Source: Alphaproteobacteria bacterium UBA2954
GTDB taxonomy: Bacteria; Pseudomonadota; Alphaproteobacteria; Puniceispirillales; Puniceispirillaceae
Length of the DNA stretch: 64,000 nucleotides
NCBI GenBank assembly: GCA_002348585.1
Contig: DEBO01000058.1
Span: forward strand, 964 to 64,963
Direction: 5' to 3'
In this document: piece by piece, positions 29,392 to 36,908 of the stretch
Layout: every line of letters starts with the position of its first letter
Numbering within the stretch: the first letter of the stretch is position 1
Notes under the pieces: generated by a model
Database searches by the model: none
The model's input: only the letters and a program-made list of their open reading frames with translations
Told to the model about the DNA's origin: nothing
Position numbers and translations under genes: made by a program

Positions 29392-29429
29392 TGAGCAACG
29401 TGGTTGCTCAGGTATTGTACGATTGCTCA
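29392..29429 (+). promoter_or_regulatory. Perfect inverted repeat with third half-site (candidate operator)
   Basis: TGAGCAAC (29392-29399) and GTTGCTCA (29403-29410) form a perfect 8-bp inverted repeat with a 3-base spacer. A further copy of the half-site, ATTGCTCA, lies at 29422-29429, 19 bases after the previous one, close to two helical turns. This spacing suggests a cooperative protein-binding site about 150-190 bases upstream of the NeuB-like start. It could also act as a hairpin. Confidence 0.4.
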
Positions 29430-29577
29430 ATTGGGCTAATGATACCTTAATGAAAACTTTAAAATTTACTTCAATCTTGTCTGGGATTTAGTCGCCAGTT
29501 AGCCCAAAAACAAATCTGCTTATCAAATAAAATTTTTATTTTTGACACCAAAAACACCCCTTACTAAGGATAGAAAA

Positions 29578-30276
29578 ATGTGTGAACGTGGCGTGAAATT
29601 CATTGCTGAAATTGGAATGAACCATAACGGGAATTTTGGTCTTTTTTTTGAATTAATTAAACAAGCTTCATTGGCTGGGGCTGACTTCGCAAAGTTCCAA
29701 TTAGGTTGGAGGGCCAAGCCTGGTGAGATGAATAAGCTAGAACAGGAAGACGTAGCCACTATCTTGAGGTGTTGTGATTATCATAGTATTCAGCCGCTAT
29801 TTTCTGTCTTTAACAAAGAATCTTTTGAACTTGCCGAGAGTTTTAAATTACCTGCATATAAAATTGCTTCACGTACGGTAAAAGAAGAGCCAGAGCTTGT
29901 AAGAGAGGTAATTAATACAGGAAAAACTGTTTTTATATCGCTAGGTATGACCGACGAGGTAATGCCTTTTGGCCAATCTAAATCGATATTTTACCTTTGG
30001 TGTCAGTCCCTTTATCCTGTTCATCCATGGGAGTTAAAGCAATTCCCAAAAAACTTTGTTCCTGGACAAATAAGTGGTTTGAGCGATCATTCAGTTGGGA
30101 TTGAGTTACCACTAATCGCTATAATGAGGGGAGCTGAAATAATAGAAAAGCATTTCACTCTAGATAAATCTGATGTGACCATAAGAGATCATGCGCTGTC
30201 ACTCACACCAGATGAATTTGGGCAAATGGTGAGACTAGGAACAGCAATCAAAAAATATAAAGAAATTGGGATATGA
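29578..30276 (+). CDS. NeuB-like sialic/nonulosonic acid synthase-type protein, lacking the SAF domain
   Basis: The preferred ATG at 29578 follows AAGGATAG (29564-29571); an upstream TTG frame at 29542 is unlikely. The 232-residue product has the NeuB TIM-barrel blocks: FIAEIGMNHNGN at residues 8-19, ADFAKFQLG, LPAYKIASRTV near residue 98, LYPVHPWE, GLSDHSVG near residue 165 and EIIEKHFTLDKS near residue 185. It ends after the barrel, so the C-terminal antifreeze-like (SAF) domain that caps the active site in NeuB, LegI and PseI dimers (about 340-350 residues) is absent. It probably condenses phosphoenolpyruvate with an aldose, but the substrate is unknown. Its stop overlaps the next start (ATGA). 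Confidence 0.8.
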   Translation: MCERGVKFIAEIGMNHNGNFGLFFELIKQASLAGADFAKFQLGWRAKPGEMNKLEQEDVATILRCCDYHSIQPLFSVFNKESFELAESFKLPAYKIASRTVKEEPELVREVINTGKTVFISLGMTDEVMPFGQSKSIFYLWCQSLYPVHPWELKQFPKNFVPGQISGLSDHSVGIELPLIAIMRGAEIIEKHFTLDKSDVTIRDHALSLTPDEFGQMVRLGTAIKKYKEIGI

Positions 30277-30989
30277 AAGCACTTTTTCTTACGACAGACA
30301 CCCCGCACCACAATTATTTTATACGTCGATTTAAAAAAAAATGCGGTGAAATTTCCGTTGTTTACGAAACAAGCGAAGTAATACCGAGTTATCCTACCAA
30401 ACACCCTTTTGAATATAAAAGAGATCAATTTGAAATTGAGTTATGGGGCAACCAGCGTCTTACACTTTCGCCAAATGAGGTATCGTGCCTGAAGTACGTT
30501 GAGAACATAAATCAACTCGAAATAGACGATCACATCACACAAAATAAAGATGTATGTATCGTTTTTGGGACAAGAAAAATAAACTTTAAAACTTTAGAAA
30601 GACTTCCTCCATTAACGGCAAATTTACATGGCGGCGATCCTGAATTATATCGTGGATTGGACAGCCACCTTTGGTCAATATGGCATAGAGATAAGAAAGG
30701 CCTCAAAACATGCTTACATCTGCTAAAACAGGAATTGGATTCAGGTGAAATTCTAGAAATGGAATCTCTTAACTTGTCTAGAACAGATAAAATTATCGGC
30801 CTTCGCGCTAAAAATACATCTTTGTGCGTAAAATTATGCAATCGTTTTTTTGATAAAATTTCAGATGGAAGTCCGCTAAATCCAAAGCCTCAAAAGAACA
30901 ATTCACGATATTATTCGTTTATGCCAACCGAATTGAAAAACATCGTGGTTAACAGATTTGAAATCTTATTCTCTGATAGATCATCATGA
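30273..30989 (+). CDS. Formyltransferase-fold protein (sugar N-formyltransferase-like)
   Basis: The 238-residue product has a poorly conserved N-terminal half and a formyltransferase core in its C-terminal half: ANLHGGDPELYRG with Asn117 and His119, followed by LKTCLHLLKQELDSGEIL with Asp156. Asn-His-Asp is the catalytic triad of N10-formyl-THF-dependent formyltransferases, so the active site looks intact. Enzymes of this size in glycan loci formylate amino-sugar nucleotides. The start overlaps the NeuB-like stop and the stop overlaps the deacetylase start (both ATGA), so the three proteins are probably made together. The acceptor amine is unknown. Confidence 0.75.
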   Translation: MKALFLTTDTPHHNYFIRRFKKKCGEISVVYETSEVIPSYPTKHPFEYKRDQFEIELWGNQRLTLSPNEVSCLKYVENINQLEIDDHITQNKDVCIVFGTRKINFKTLERLPPLTANLHGGDPELYRGLDSHLWSIWHRDKKGLKTCLHLLKQELDSGEILEMESLNLSRTDKIIGLRAKNTSLCVKLCNRFFDKISDGSPLNPKPQKNNSRYYSFMPTELKNIVVNRFEILFSDRSS

Positions 30990-31912
30990 AACTGGATGAT
31001 TGCAAAAGATTGTTATCCAAAAACTCTGTGTGCATTTTTCTTCTACACGGTGTTGTGAAAGGTTCTGACTATGTTTTTCGTAATTTCAATCGAAAACATA
31101 TACTGGAAAGTGAGTTCAATTTTTTCATTGAAAGTCTCTGTGAACTTGGCACACCAGTCTCAACTGATAATCTTATAGAATTCTCAAATGGGAGAAGAGT
31201 GCCTGATGGTGCTTTTGTAATTACTTTTGATGATGGCTTTGAAAATAATTTGTCAGTCGCAGCACCCATACTTAAAAAACATAATGTGCCAGCAACATTT
31301 TATCTTACCACGAACTTTATCTCAAATAATTTGATGAGTTGGGTAGACAGAATTGATTGGGCAATAGAAGAAAGTGCGAAGCGCCCAACTCTCGAAGTAG
31401 ATGTGCCTTGGCACACTAAACCACTAGTATTGCAATCTGAGATTTCTAGACTTAGTTTTTTGAATGAAATAAGAAACGTAGTAAAACATGATATGTCAAT
31501 CAATCAGCATGAATTAGCGGATAGCATTCAAGAGCAATTGGGATTTGAGAACACAAAATCAAATCACTCCGAGTTGGATGCAAAATTGACTTGGGAAGGA
31601 GTAAGATGTTTAGCTGATTGTGAACTGTTTACTATTGGTGGGCATACTCACAATCACCCAATCATGTCCTTCTTATCTGAAGCACAACTAAATTTTGAAA
31701 TCCACCATTGCTTAGAATTATTGCGTGCAAAAGTGGGCATTCAAACCACACATTTTGCATACCCTGAAGGCTTATCTCATTGCTACAATAACCAAGTTAT
31801 TTCTTGTCTCAAGGAACACCGCATCAAATGTTGTCCAACAGCAGAGCACGGGGTAAATGATTTTTCAATTGAGAGGGATTTGTTTAAATTAAAGAGGGTT
31901 TTTGTTGAATAA
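30986..31912 (+). CDS. Polysaccharide deacetylase (NodB/CE4 family)
   Basis: A 308-residue CE4-family protein. VITFDDGFENN places the catalytic base and metal-binding Asp at residues 82-83, and GGHTHNHP supplies the metal-binding His220 and His224. PATFYLTTNF near residue 103 is the usual following block, and FAYPEGL near residue 257 resembles motif 3. There is no signal peptide, so it probably acts in the cytoplasm, removing an acetyl group from a nucleotide sugar or lipid-linked sugar. Coupling to the formyltransferase by a 4-base overlap suggests deacetylation followed by N-formylation of the freed amine; this is inference. Confidence 0.85.
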   Translation: MKLDDCKRLLSKNSVCIFLLHGVVKGSDYVFRNFNRKHILESEFNFFIESLCELGTPVSTDNLIEFSNGRRVPDGAFVITFDDGFENNLSVAAPILKKHNVPATFYLTTNFISNNLMSWVDRIDWAIEESAKRPTLEVDVPWHTKPLVLQSEISRLSFLNEIRNVVKHDMSINQHELADSIQEQLGFENTKSNHSELDAKLTWEGVRCLADCELFTIGGHTHNHPIMSFLSEAQLNFEIHHCLELLRAKVGIQTTHFAYPEGLSHCYNNQVISCLKEHRIKCCPTAEHGVNDFSIERDLFKLKRVFVE

Positions 31913-32146
31913 TAGACTATTTAGTGACGCAACTATTCAAAATTAAAATGACAACCACTTGACTGCGCAAAGCACAATAAATTCGCTATTGCTGATTGCG
32001 GCAAAACACATCATCTCAGCACTTTCACTGTAAGGTTGGGTATTAAGAAGCTAAATAATAAAATCTATGAATGTTTTAAAAGCCCTTAGAGACTGAAGAG
32101 GCCGTCTTTCTTTCAAAAATAAATAGCCTTTTTGGAGACCGTAAAA

Positions 32147-32947
32147 ATGAGATTGAATATTGATAACGACATAGTAGGGATAATCGGCGAAAATGAGCGA
32201 GCCAAGAGCATATACAAATATTTGAAGAAACGTTTAAACGTAATCCAAATGACTTCAAATGACTTTGATGACATTAAAGATAAAAAAGATATTTCTTTCA
32301 GAATTGGAATTTTAGCCGGCTATGGCAGAATTTTAGAAGGTGATAGAATTTCATTTTTCAATGATCATTTGCTGACTTGTCATGGTGGGATGCTTCCGGA
32401 ATATCGAGGCTCTTCGCCGATGAACTGGGCTCTAGTTAATGGTGAACAATATTTTGGATTAAGTGTTATTAAAACCCGCAAAATAATTGATGAAGGTGAA
32501 ATCTACGAATTTGCCAGATTTGACATTTTGGAAAATCATTCGATTCAAGACCTTCACAAAATAGCGCACAAGCATTTTCCGCCGCTTGTCTTCAGTTCTC
32601 TTTTAAAAATAGCTTATGATGTCAAACCAATTAAACAAATACAATTTGGGAAAAACTACTTTCCGGCACGTGACCTGAATGATGCCCAATGTAATTTTAA
32701 GAAACAGGCAGCTAGGGAGGTCGTAAATTTATTTCGGGCAGTTAGAGGGGCGTACCACCCTCCATGGTTTGAAATCCAAGGGGAGGTTGTTAAAATCAAG
32801 AACGCGCGTGTAGTTAGTAATTTTTTGGGGACTCCTGGAAAGGTCTATCAAATAAGGAACAATGAGATTCTAATTATGTGTAAAGCCGAGGCGGTATTTA
32901 TCACAGTTGACAAGCCCAAATTATTTAAACGCTATATGGAAATTTAA
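32147..32947 (+). CDS. Second formyltransferase-fold protein with altered triad
   Basis: ATG 32147 is chosen because GGAG at 32134-32137 sits at good spacing; the in-frame TTG at 32132 precedes that site. The 266-residue protein has FRIGILAGYGRIL near residue 53, LTCHGGMLPEYRGSSPMNWALVNGE near residues 76-100 and IKTRKIIDEGEIY near 110. His79 and Asp115 match two members of the formyltransferase triad, but the Asn position is Thr77. It may have reduced or changed activity, or transfer another one-carbon unit. A 234-base gap without a recognisable gene separates it from the deacetylase. The next gene starts directly after its stop. Confidence 0.75.
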   Translation: MRLNIDNDIVGIIGENERAKSIYKYLKKRLNVIQMTSNDFDDIKDKKDISFRIGILAGYGRILEGDRISFFNDHLLTCHGGMLPEYRGSSPMNWALVNGEQYFGLSVIKTRKIIDEGEIYEFARFDILENHSIQDLHKIAHKHFPPLVFSSLLKIAYDVKPIKQIQFGKNYFPARDLNDAQCNFKKQAAREVVNLFRAVRGAYHPPWFEIQGEVVKIKNARVVSNFLGTPGKVYQIRNNEILIMCKAEAVFITVDKPKLFKRYMEI

Positions 32948-34765
32948 ATGTGCGGGATATATTGTCACCTCTCTAAAAATGAACAACGCATCAACGAAAC
33001 CTTCCTAAAATCAGTGATGCATCGGCGAGGCCCTAACGAATTTAAACTAACACGCATTCCAGAAGTTTTGGGTCATAGAAACTTAATTATGGCTCACTCT
33101 CGATTAAGCATAACTGGAGTGCATAACGCTCTAAAGCAGCCAATAAGTTCAAATGGTAAACATTTTCTCTTTAACGGCGAAATCTACAACTATAAAAAAT
33201 TGATCCGCAAATATGACTTAGGAGACCCGTCCCAGTCCGACACCGATGTTTTTTGGAAATTAATCAACAAAATTGGGTTAAGTGACACTCTTCGAGAAAT
33301 CGATGGCATGTACGCTTTTGTATATGTATCTGAAAAATCGAATGAAATATTTTATGGCGTAGACCATTTTTCACAAAAGCCACTCTACCTGTATCATGAT
33401 GAGGAAAATTTTGTTTTAATTTCTGAACCTGAATATTTACTTTGTCACCAAATAAACCTGAGGTTGAATTCAAATTTTGCGAATGATCTGATTCAGGTTG
33501 GATATAAATTCAGAAATGACTTTCAAGAAACAGAAATAAACAATTTACAAAGAGTACGTGGAGACCAAATTTTTCAATTCAAACCGTCAGATAGTTGGGA
33601 CAATATCAATAGATCGGAAATAGTAAATCGAGAATATGACCCGCTCGTTTTTTCAGACCGCGGTGTTAATACATTACAACACCTTATCAAAGAAACCATT
33701 CCCGCAGAAGTAAAATTTGCCCTTCCCTTGTCCAGTGGGGTTGACAGTAACTTATTACTAGAAATTGTGAAAAACTATACGCGCAATGATAACTTTCAAG
33801 GAGTTTATACGGTTGACTCCCCAGACCATCGGTATTCAGAAAGACACTATTTAAGTGATACAGTGAAAGTTTTGAGAGAACTTGGGATACCGCACTACTA
33901 TGTCAATGCGCCAGATGGTAAAGCATTTCAAGATATCTTGAAAAGCATGGTTCGGCAAAGATTAGGGTTCGTGAGTGGGCTTAATTACATCGGCCAATAT
34001 CAACTCTATAAGCTAATGAATAAACATGGTGTGAAAGTGAGTCTAAGCGGCGTAGGCTTAGATGAATTATTCACTGGTTATTATGACCATTACAACCTGT
34101 ATTATGCCATGTCACAAGAGGAAGATTTCGCTAAATCTTGGAACCTCAATATTAAACCACTAGTCAGGAATCATTGGCTGCATGATTTGGAATTATTTAT
34201 AAAACGGCCTGAAGAACGTGGTCATCTCATGGAAAACAAAGAAGACTTTCAGAAGCTTTTTAAGCATGTAGCAATACCGCCCAAGTTTGATGAAGATAAA
34301 AATCTGAGTATGCTCCGACGAAGATTAAAAAGAGAATTACTAGACGAAATCACCCCAAACGTTCTGAGAGATGACGATTTTAATTCAATGTATCATAGTG
34401 TTGAAAGTCGTGCCCCTTATCTCCTTGAAAGTATTCATATGCTCTCGATGCAATATAACGAAGACGAGTTGTTTGCAGGAAACATTGCAAAATCAGTCCC
34501 AAGAGCTTTTGGGCGTCAATTGAATAACACAAACCCCGCGTTTAATAGGTTCAAAAAAGTAGGGTTCAATCTAAGTATTTGGGACCTTATCAAAGGGACC
34601 GAAATAGAATTATTGGAACTTTTGCATAGCTCTCATTTTATTAGAAGCTATTTGAACTTAGATGAGTTCCTTATTCATTTTCAGTCCAAGAACTCCAGTA
34701 ATTACTTTTCAAAAATGCTTTTCAGCCTGATAAACATTGCGATCCTTGAAGAGGAATTACATTGA
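32948..34765 (+). CDS. AsnB-family glutamine amidotransferase paralogue
   Basis: A 605-residue protein with an intact N-terminal Ntn glutaminase (Cys2 in MCGIYCHLS, HRRGPNEF, the LFNGEIYNYKK block near residue 75) and a C-terminal PP-loop LSSGVDSN at residues 261-268, followed by SGVGLDELFTGYYDHY. Sequence is well diverged from the asnB copy at 16061. It starts at the base after the formyltransferase stop and its stop overlaps the TTG start of the WbpG-like gene, so it is made together with a sugar amidotransferase. I infer that it may either amidate a sugar itself or supply ammonia to that partner. Confidence 0.82.
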   Translation: MCGIYCHLSKNEQRINETFLKSVMHRRGPNEFKLTRIPEVLGHRNLIMAHSRLSITGVHNALKQPISSNGKHFLFNGEIYNYKKLIRKYDLGDPSQSDTDVFWKLINKIGLSDTLREIDGMYAFVYVSEKSNEIFYGVDHFSQKPLYLYHDEENFVLISEPEYLLCHQINLRLNSNFANDLIQVGYKFRNDFQETEINNLQRVRGDQIFQFKPSDSWDNINRSEIVNREYDPLVFSDRGVNTLQHLIKETIPAEVKFALPLSSGVDSNLLLEIVKNYTRNDNFQGVYTVDSPDHRYSERHYLSDTVKVLRELGIPHYYVNAPDGKAFQDILKSMVRQRLGFVSGLNYIGQYQLYKLMNKHGVKVSLSGVGLDELFTGYYDHYNLYYAMSQEEDFAKSWNLNIKPLVRNHWLHDLELFIKRPEERGHLMENKEDFQKLFKHVAIPPKFDEDKNLSMLRRRLKRELLDEITPNVLRDDDFNSMYHSVESRAPYLLESIHMLSMQYNEDELFAGNIAKSVPRAFGRQLNNTNPAFNRFKKVGFNLSIWDLIKGTEIELLELLHSSHFIRSYLNLDEFLIHFQSKNSSNYFSKMLFSLINIAILEEELH

Positions 34766-35892
34766 AATATTGTGATATTTGTATTTTACCGTCCACAAGG
34801 CCAGGTATCCGATTCGACCCTTTAACTAACAAGTGCAGTTGCTCATTCTCCAGAGGGCAATCTCGCAAGTCCGCTAGAGAGAGGGAGGTGGAGTTCTTAG
34901 AATTAGTCAAAGATGTTAAATCACACAATAAGAATTGGGATTGCGTAATTCCTGTCTCCGGAGGAAAAGATAGTACATGGCAAACATTAAAAGCGCTTGA
35001 ATATGGTTTGAAGCCTCTTTGCATTACCTGGAAAACGCCCGGAAGAACAGAATTAGGCCAGAGGAATCTTCAGAATTTAATAAATTTAGGCGTCGACCAT
35101 TTCGACGTTTCAATTTCACCTAAAATTGAACGAGAACTTACTAAACAAGCATTCTTAAGAATTGGAATTCCAGCACTGCCAATGCATATGGCCTTATTTT
35201 CCATCCCAACACGCATTGCAATTTCCCTCAACATTCCACTCATTCTGTGGGGGGAAAATTCAGCATTCGAATACGGGGGAACAGATGAGGATGCCAACTC
35301 CTTTACTTTAACAAAGGACTGGTTGACTCGATATGGTGTAAATGGGGGAACAGTGATTGAAGATTGGATCTCAAAAAAACTCAGCAAAAAAGATTTATTT
35401 TTGTACACTTATCCAGATGACGCAGAGATTACTGAGGCCGGCATAAAAGCTGTTTTTCTAGGGTATTTTTTTGATTGGTCACCCAGGGAAGCCTATAAAG
35501 TGGCTGCCTCAAAAGGTTTCAAAGCCGCAGATAAACCAGTAGTTGGTTCATTCAATTTTGCCGACGTCGATGAGGCATTTATTATGACTGTTCATCACTG
35601 GCTCAAGTGGTATAAATTCGGCATAACAAGAGATTGGGATAATTTATCATTAGATATTCGAGCAAACAAAATCTCACGCGAAAAGGCCATAAAAATCCTT
35701 AAAGAAAAAGGCGAAGACATCCCTCTGAAAGAGATTCAGAGCTTTTGTAATTACATTCAGATAAGCACTTCTGACTTTTTTGACGCTGCTGAAAAATTCA
35801 GAAACCCAGACATCTGGGTTTTTGATCCTTCGCTTAACCATTTCAAAATAAGAAATTTTCTAATAGATGATTTTGATTGGAGAAATAAATGA
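34762..35892 (+). CDS. N-acetyl sugar amidotransferase (WbpG/PseA-like)
   Basis: The 376-residue product matches the WbpG/PseA family that converts a sugar N-acetyl group to acetamidino: N-terminal paired cysteines Cys4, Cys7, Cys25 and Cys27, the PP-loop PVSGGKDSTWQ with Ser66-Ser71, and LILWGENSAFEYGG near residue 155. Translation starts at TTG 34762, which overlaps the stop of the AsnB paralogue, with GAGGA a few bases upstream. In Pseudomonas the partner proteins for ammonia supply are HisH/HisF-like; none is visible here, so the AsnB paralogue may serve. The stop overlaps the following small gene. Confidence 0.87.
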   Translation: MKYCDICILPSTRPGIRFDPLTNKCSCSFSRGQSRKSAREREVEFLELVKDVKSHNKNWDCVIPVSGGKDSTWQTLKALEYGLKPLCITWKTPGRTELGQRNLQNLINLGVDHFDVSISPKIERELTKQAFLRIGIPALPMHMALFSIPTRIAISLNIPLILWGENSAFEYGGTDEDANSFTLTKDWLTRYGVNGGTVIEDWISKKLSKKDLFLYTYPDDAEITEAGIKAVFLGYFFDWSPREAYKVAASKGFKAADKPVVGSFNFADVDEAFIMTVHHWLKWYKFGITRDWDNLSLDIRANKISREKAIKILKEKGEDIPLKEIQSFCNYIQISTSDFFDAAEKFRNPDIWVFDPSLNHFKIRNFLIDDFDWRNK

Positions 35893-36224
35893 AATTTGAG
35901 AAAACAATTCCTCCTAGAAGGTTTGTTGTCGGAAAATCGAAGATCTCGATCAGTGATACAGCTTCAATTTTTCTCCAAGACGACGAGCAAGTGACTTTCA
36001 AAACAGACCAAGGTGCTGAATATGATGTGTGCAGAAAAAATTGGGGCTATTATGCTACTCCGTCCATAAATGGAAGACTCAGTAATTTTGGATATAAAAC
36101 AGCATTAGTAAAGAATGAGGATACCGGGATGCTATATGTAATGTTGGTTGAAAAACATAAAATTCCAGAATTTCAAGGTTATTTAGACAAAGAAGCTCTA
36201 ATTTTACATAGTTGGTTAGCATAA
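35889..36224 (+). CDS. Small protein of unknown function in the amidotransferase operon
   Basis: The 111-residue protein has no signal peptide, membrane helix or motif that I recognise. It is mixed in charge, with an N-terminal PPRRFVVGKSKISISD segment, an acidic middle part and a conserved-looking NWGYYATPSINGRLSNFGYKTALVKN block that resembles a small beta-rich fold. It starts inside the stop of the amidotransferase gene (4-base overlap) and the acyltransferase starts one base after its stop, so it is certainly translated within this operon if the neighbours are. A helper subunit of the amidotransferase is a reasonable guess, nothing more. Confidence 0.7.
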   Translation: MKFEKTIPPRRFVVGKSKISISDTASIFLQDDEQVTFKTDQGAEYDVCRKNWGYYATPSINGRLSNFGYKTALVKNEDTGMLYVMLVEKHKIPEFQGYLDKEALILHSWLA

Positions 36225-36225
36225 G

Positions 36226-36813
36226 ATGAGAATGGTTTGGACAATTCTGCTTAGAATGAGGCTTTGGCTCAGAGGTATAAAAACAAACAAGTGTATCGCT
36301 GAAGGCCCGGTTAAGTTAGATCTAAATTCCGAAGCAAAAATTACACTCGGTAGAAACGTATTTTTCCGAGGCAACTGCGAGCTAAAAGTTCGCGAGAATG
36401 GGCTTATTGAACTGGGAGATAACGTAAGGTTGGATTTTGGTGTTCGCATTACGGTTGCGGCTGATTATTCAATAAAATTACATGAGGGAGTAGATATCGG
36501 TTTTTGCTCACTCATTAATGGTGGAGAGGATATAACAATCGGGAGTGGAACAGCTCTAGGAGGGCACTGTGTGATCCAGAGTTCAGAACACATAGTGGCA
36601 AACAATCAAGAGATAAGTGTTGTTGAGGGTAATTATAAACGAGGGAAAATTTCTATAGGCAAGAGCACATGGCTAGCCAGCTTTGTAGTGGTGCGCCCGA
36701 ATGTTACGATTGGTGACAATACTGTTATAGGAGCATTTTCGATAGTCAATAAGGATATTGGTGATGCCCAAATGGCAGCAGGCATACCAGCGGCAATCAA
36801 AAAGCGGCTCTAA
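36226..36813 (+). CDS. Hexapeptide-repeat (LbetaH) acyltransferase
   Basis: The 195-residue product is a left-handed beta-helix acyltransferase. Repeats such as IELGDNVRLDFGVRI, IKLHEGVDIGFCSLI and ITIGSGTALGGHCVI cover residues 60-120. The C-terminal half has ISIGKSTWLASFVVVRPNVTIGDNTVIGAFSIV and ends in AAGIPAAIKKRL, the closing pattern of WcaF/WbpD/Maa-type O- or N-acetyltransferases. It probably uses acetyl-CoA to acetylate a sugar hydroxyl or amine made by the upstream enzymes. It is tightly linked to the small unknown gene (one base between them). Confidence 0.87.
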   Translation: MRMVWTILLRMRLWLRGIKTNKCIAEGPVKLDLNSEAKITLGRNVFFRGNCELKVRENGLIELGDNVRLDFGVRITVAADYSIKLHEGVDIGFCSLINGGEDITIGSGTALGGHCVIQSSEHIVANNQEISVVEGNYKRGKISIGKSTWLASFVVVRPNVTIGDNTVIGAFSIVNKDIGDAQMAAGIPAAIKKRL

Positions 36814-36908
36814 ATTCTAATTAACACACAGTTTTGTAAGATAATGACCGAATATATTAATGAGTTCAATTTAATATTATCCAACGTTTTCGATGCGAGT
36901 GACATCTC

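Larger units (their letters stand above)
28952..29577. other. Divergent intergenic control region of the polysaccharide locus
   Basis: No gene of recognisable type lies in these 626 bases between cysD (minus) and the NeuB-like gene (plus). The region is AT-rich and carries at least two inverted repeats, at 29242-29262 and 29392-29410, the latter followed by a third half-site. Both divergent operons must start here, so it is the most likely place for regulation of the whole locus. No family-specific operator was recognised. Confidence 0.5.
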
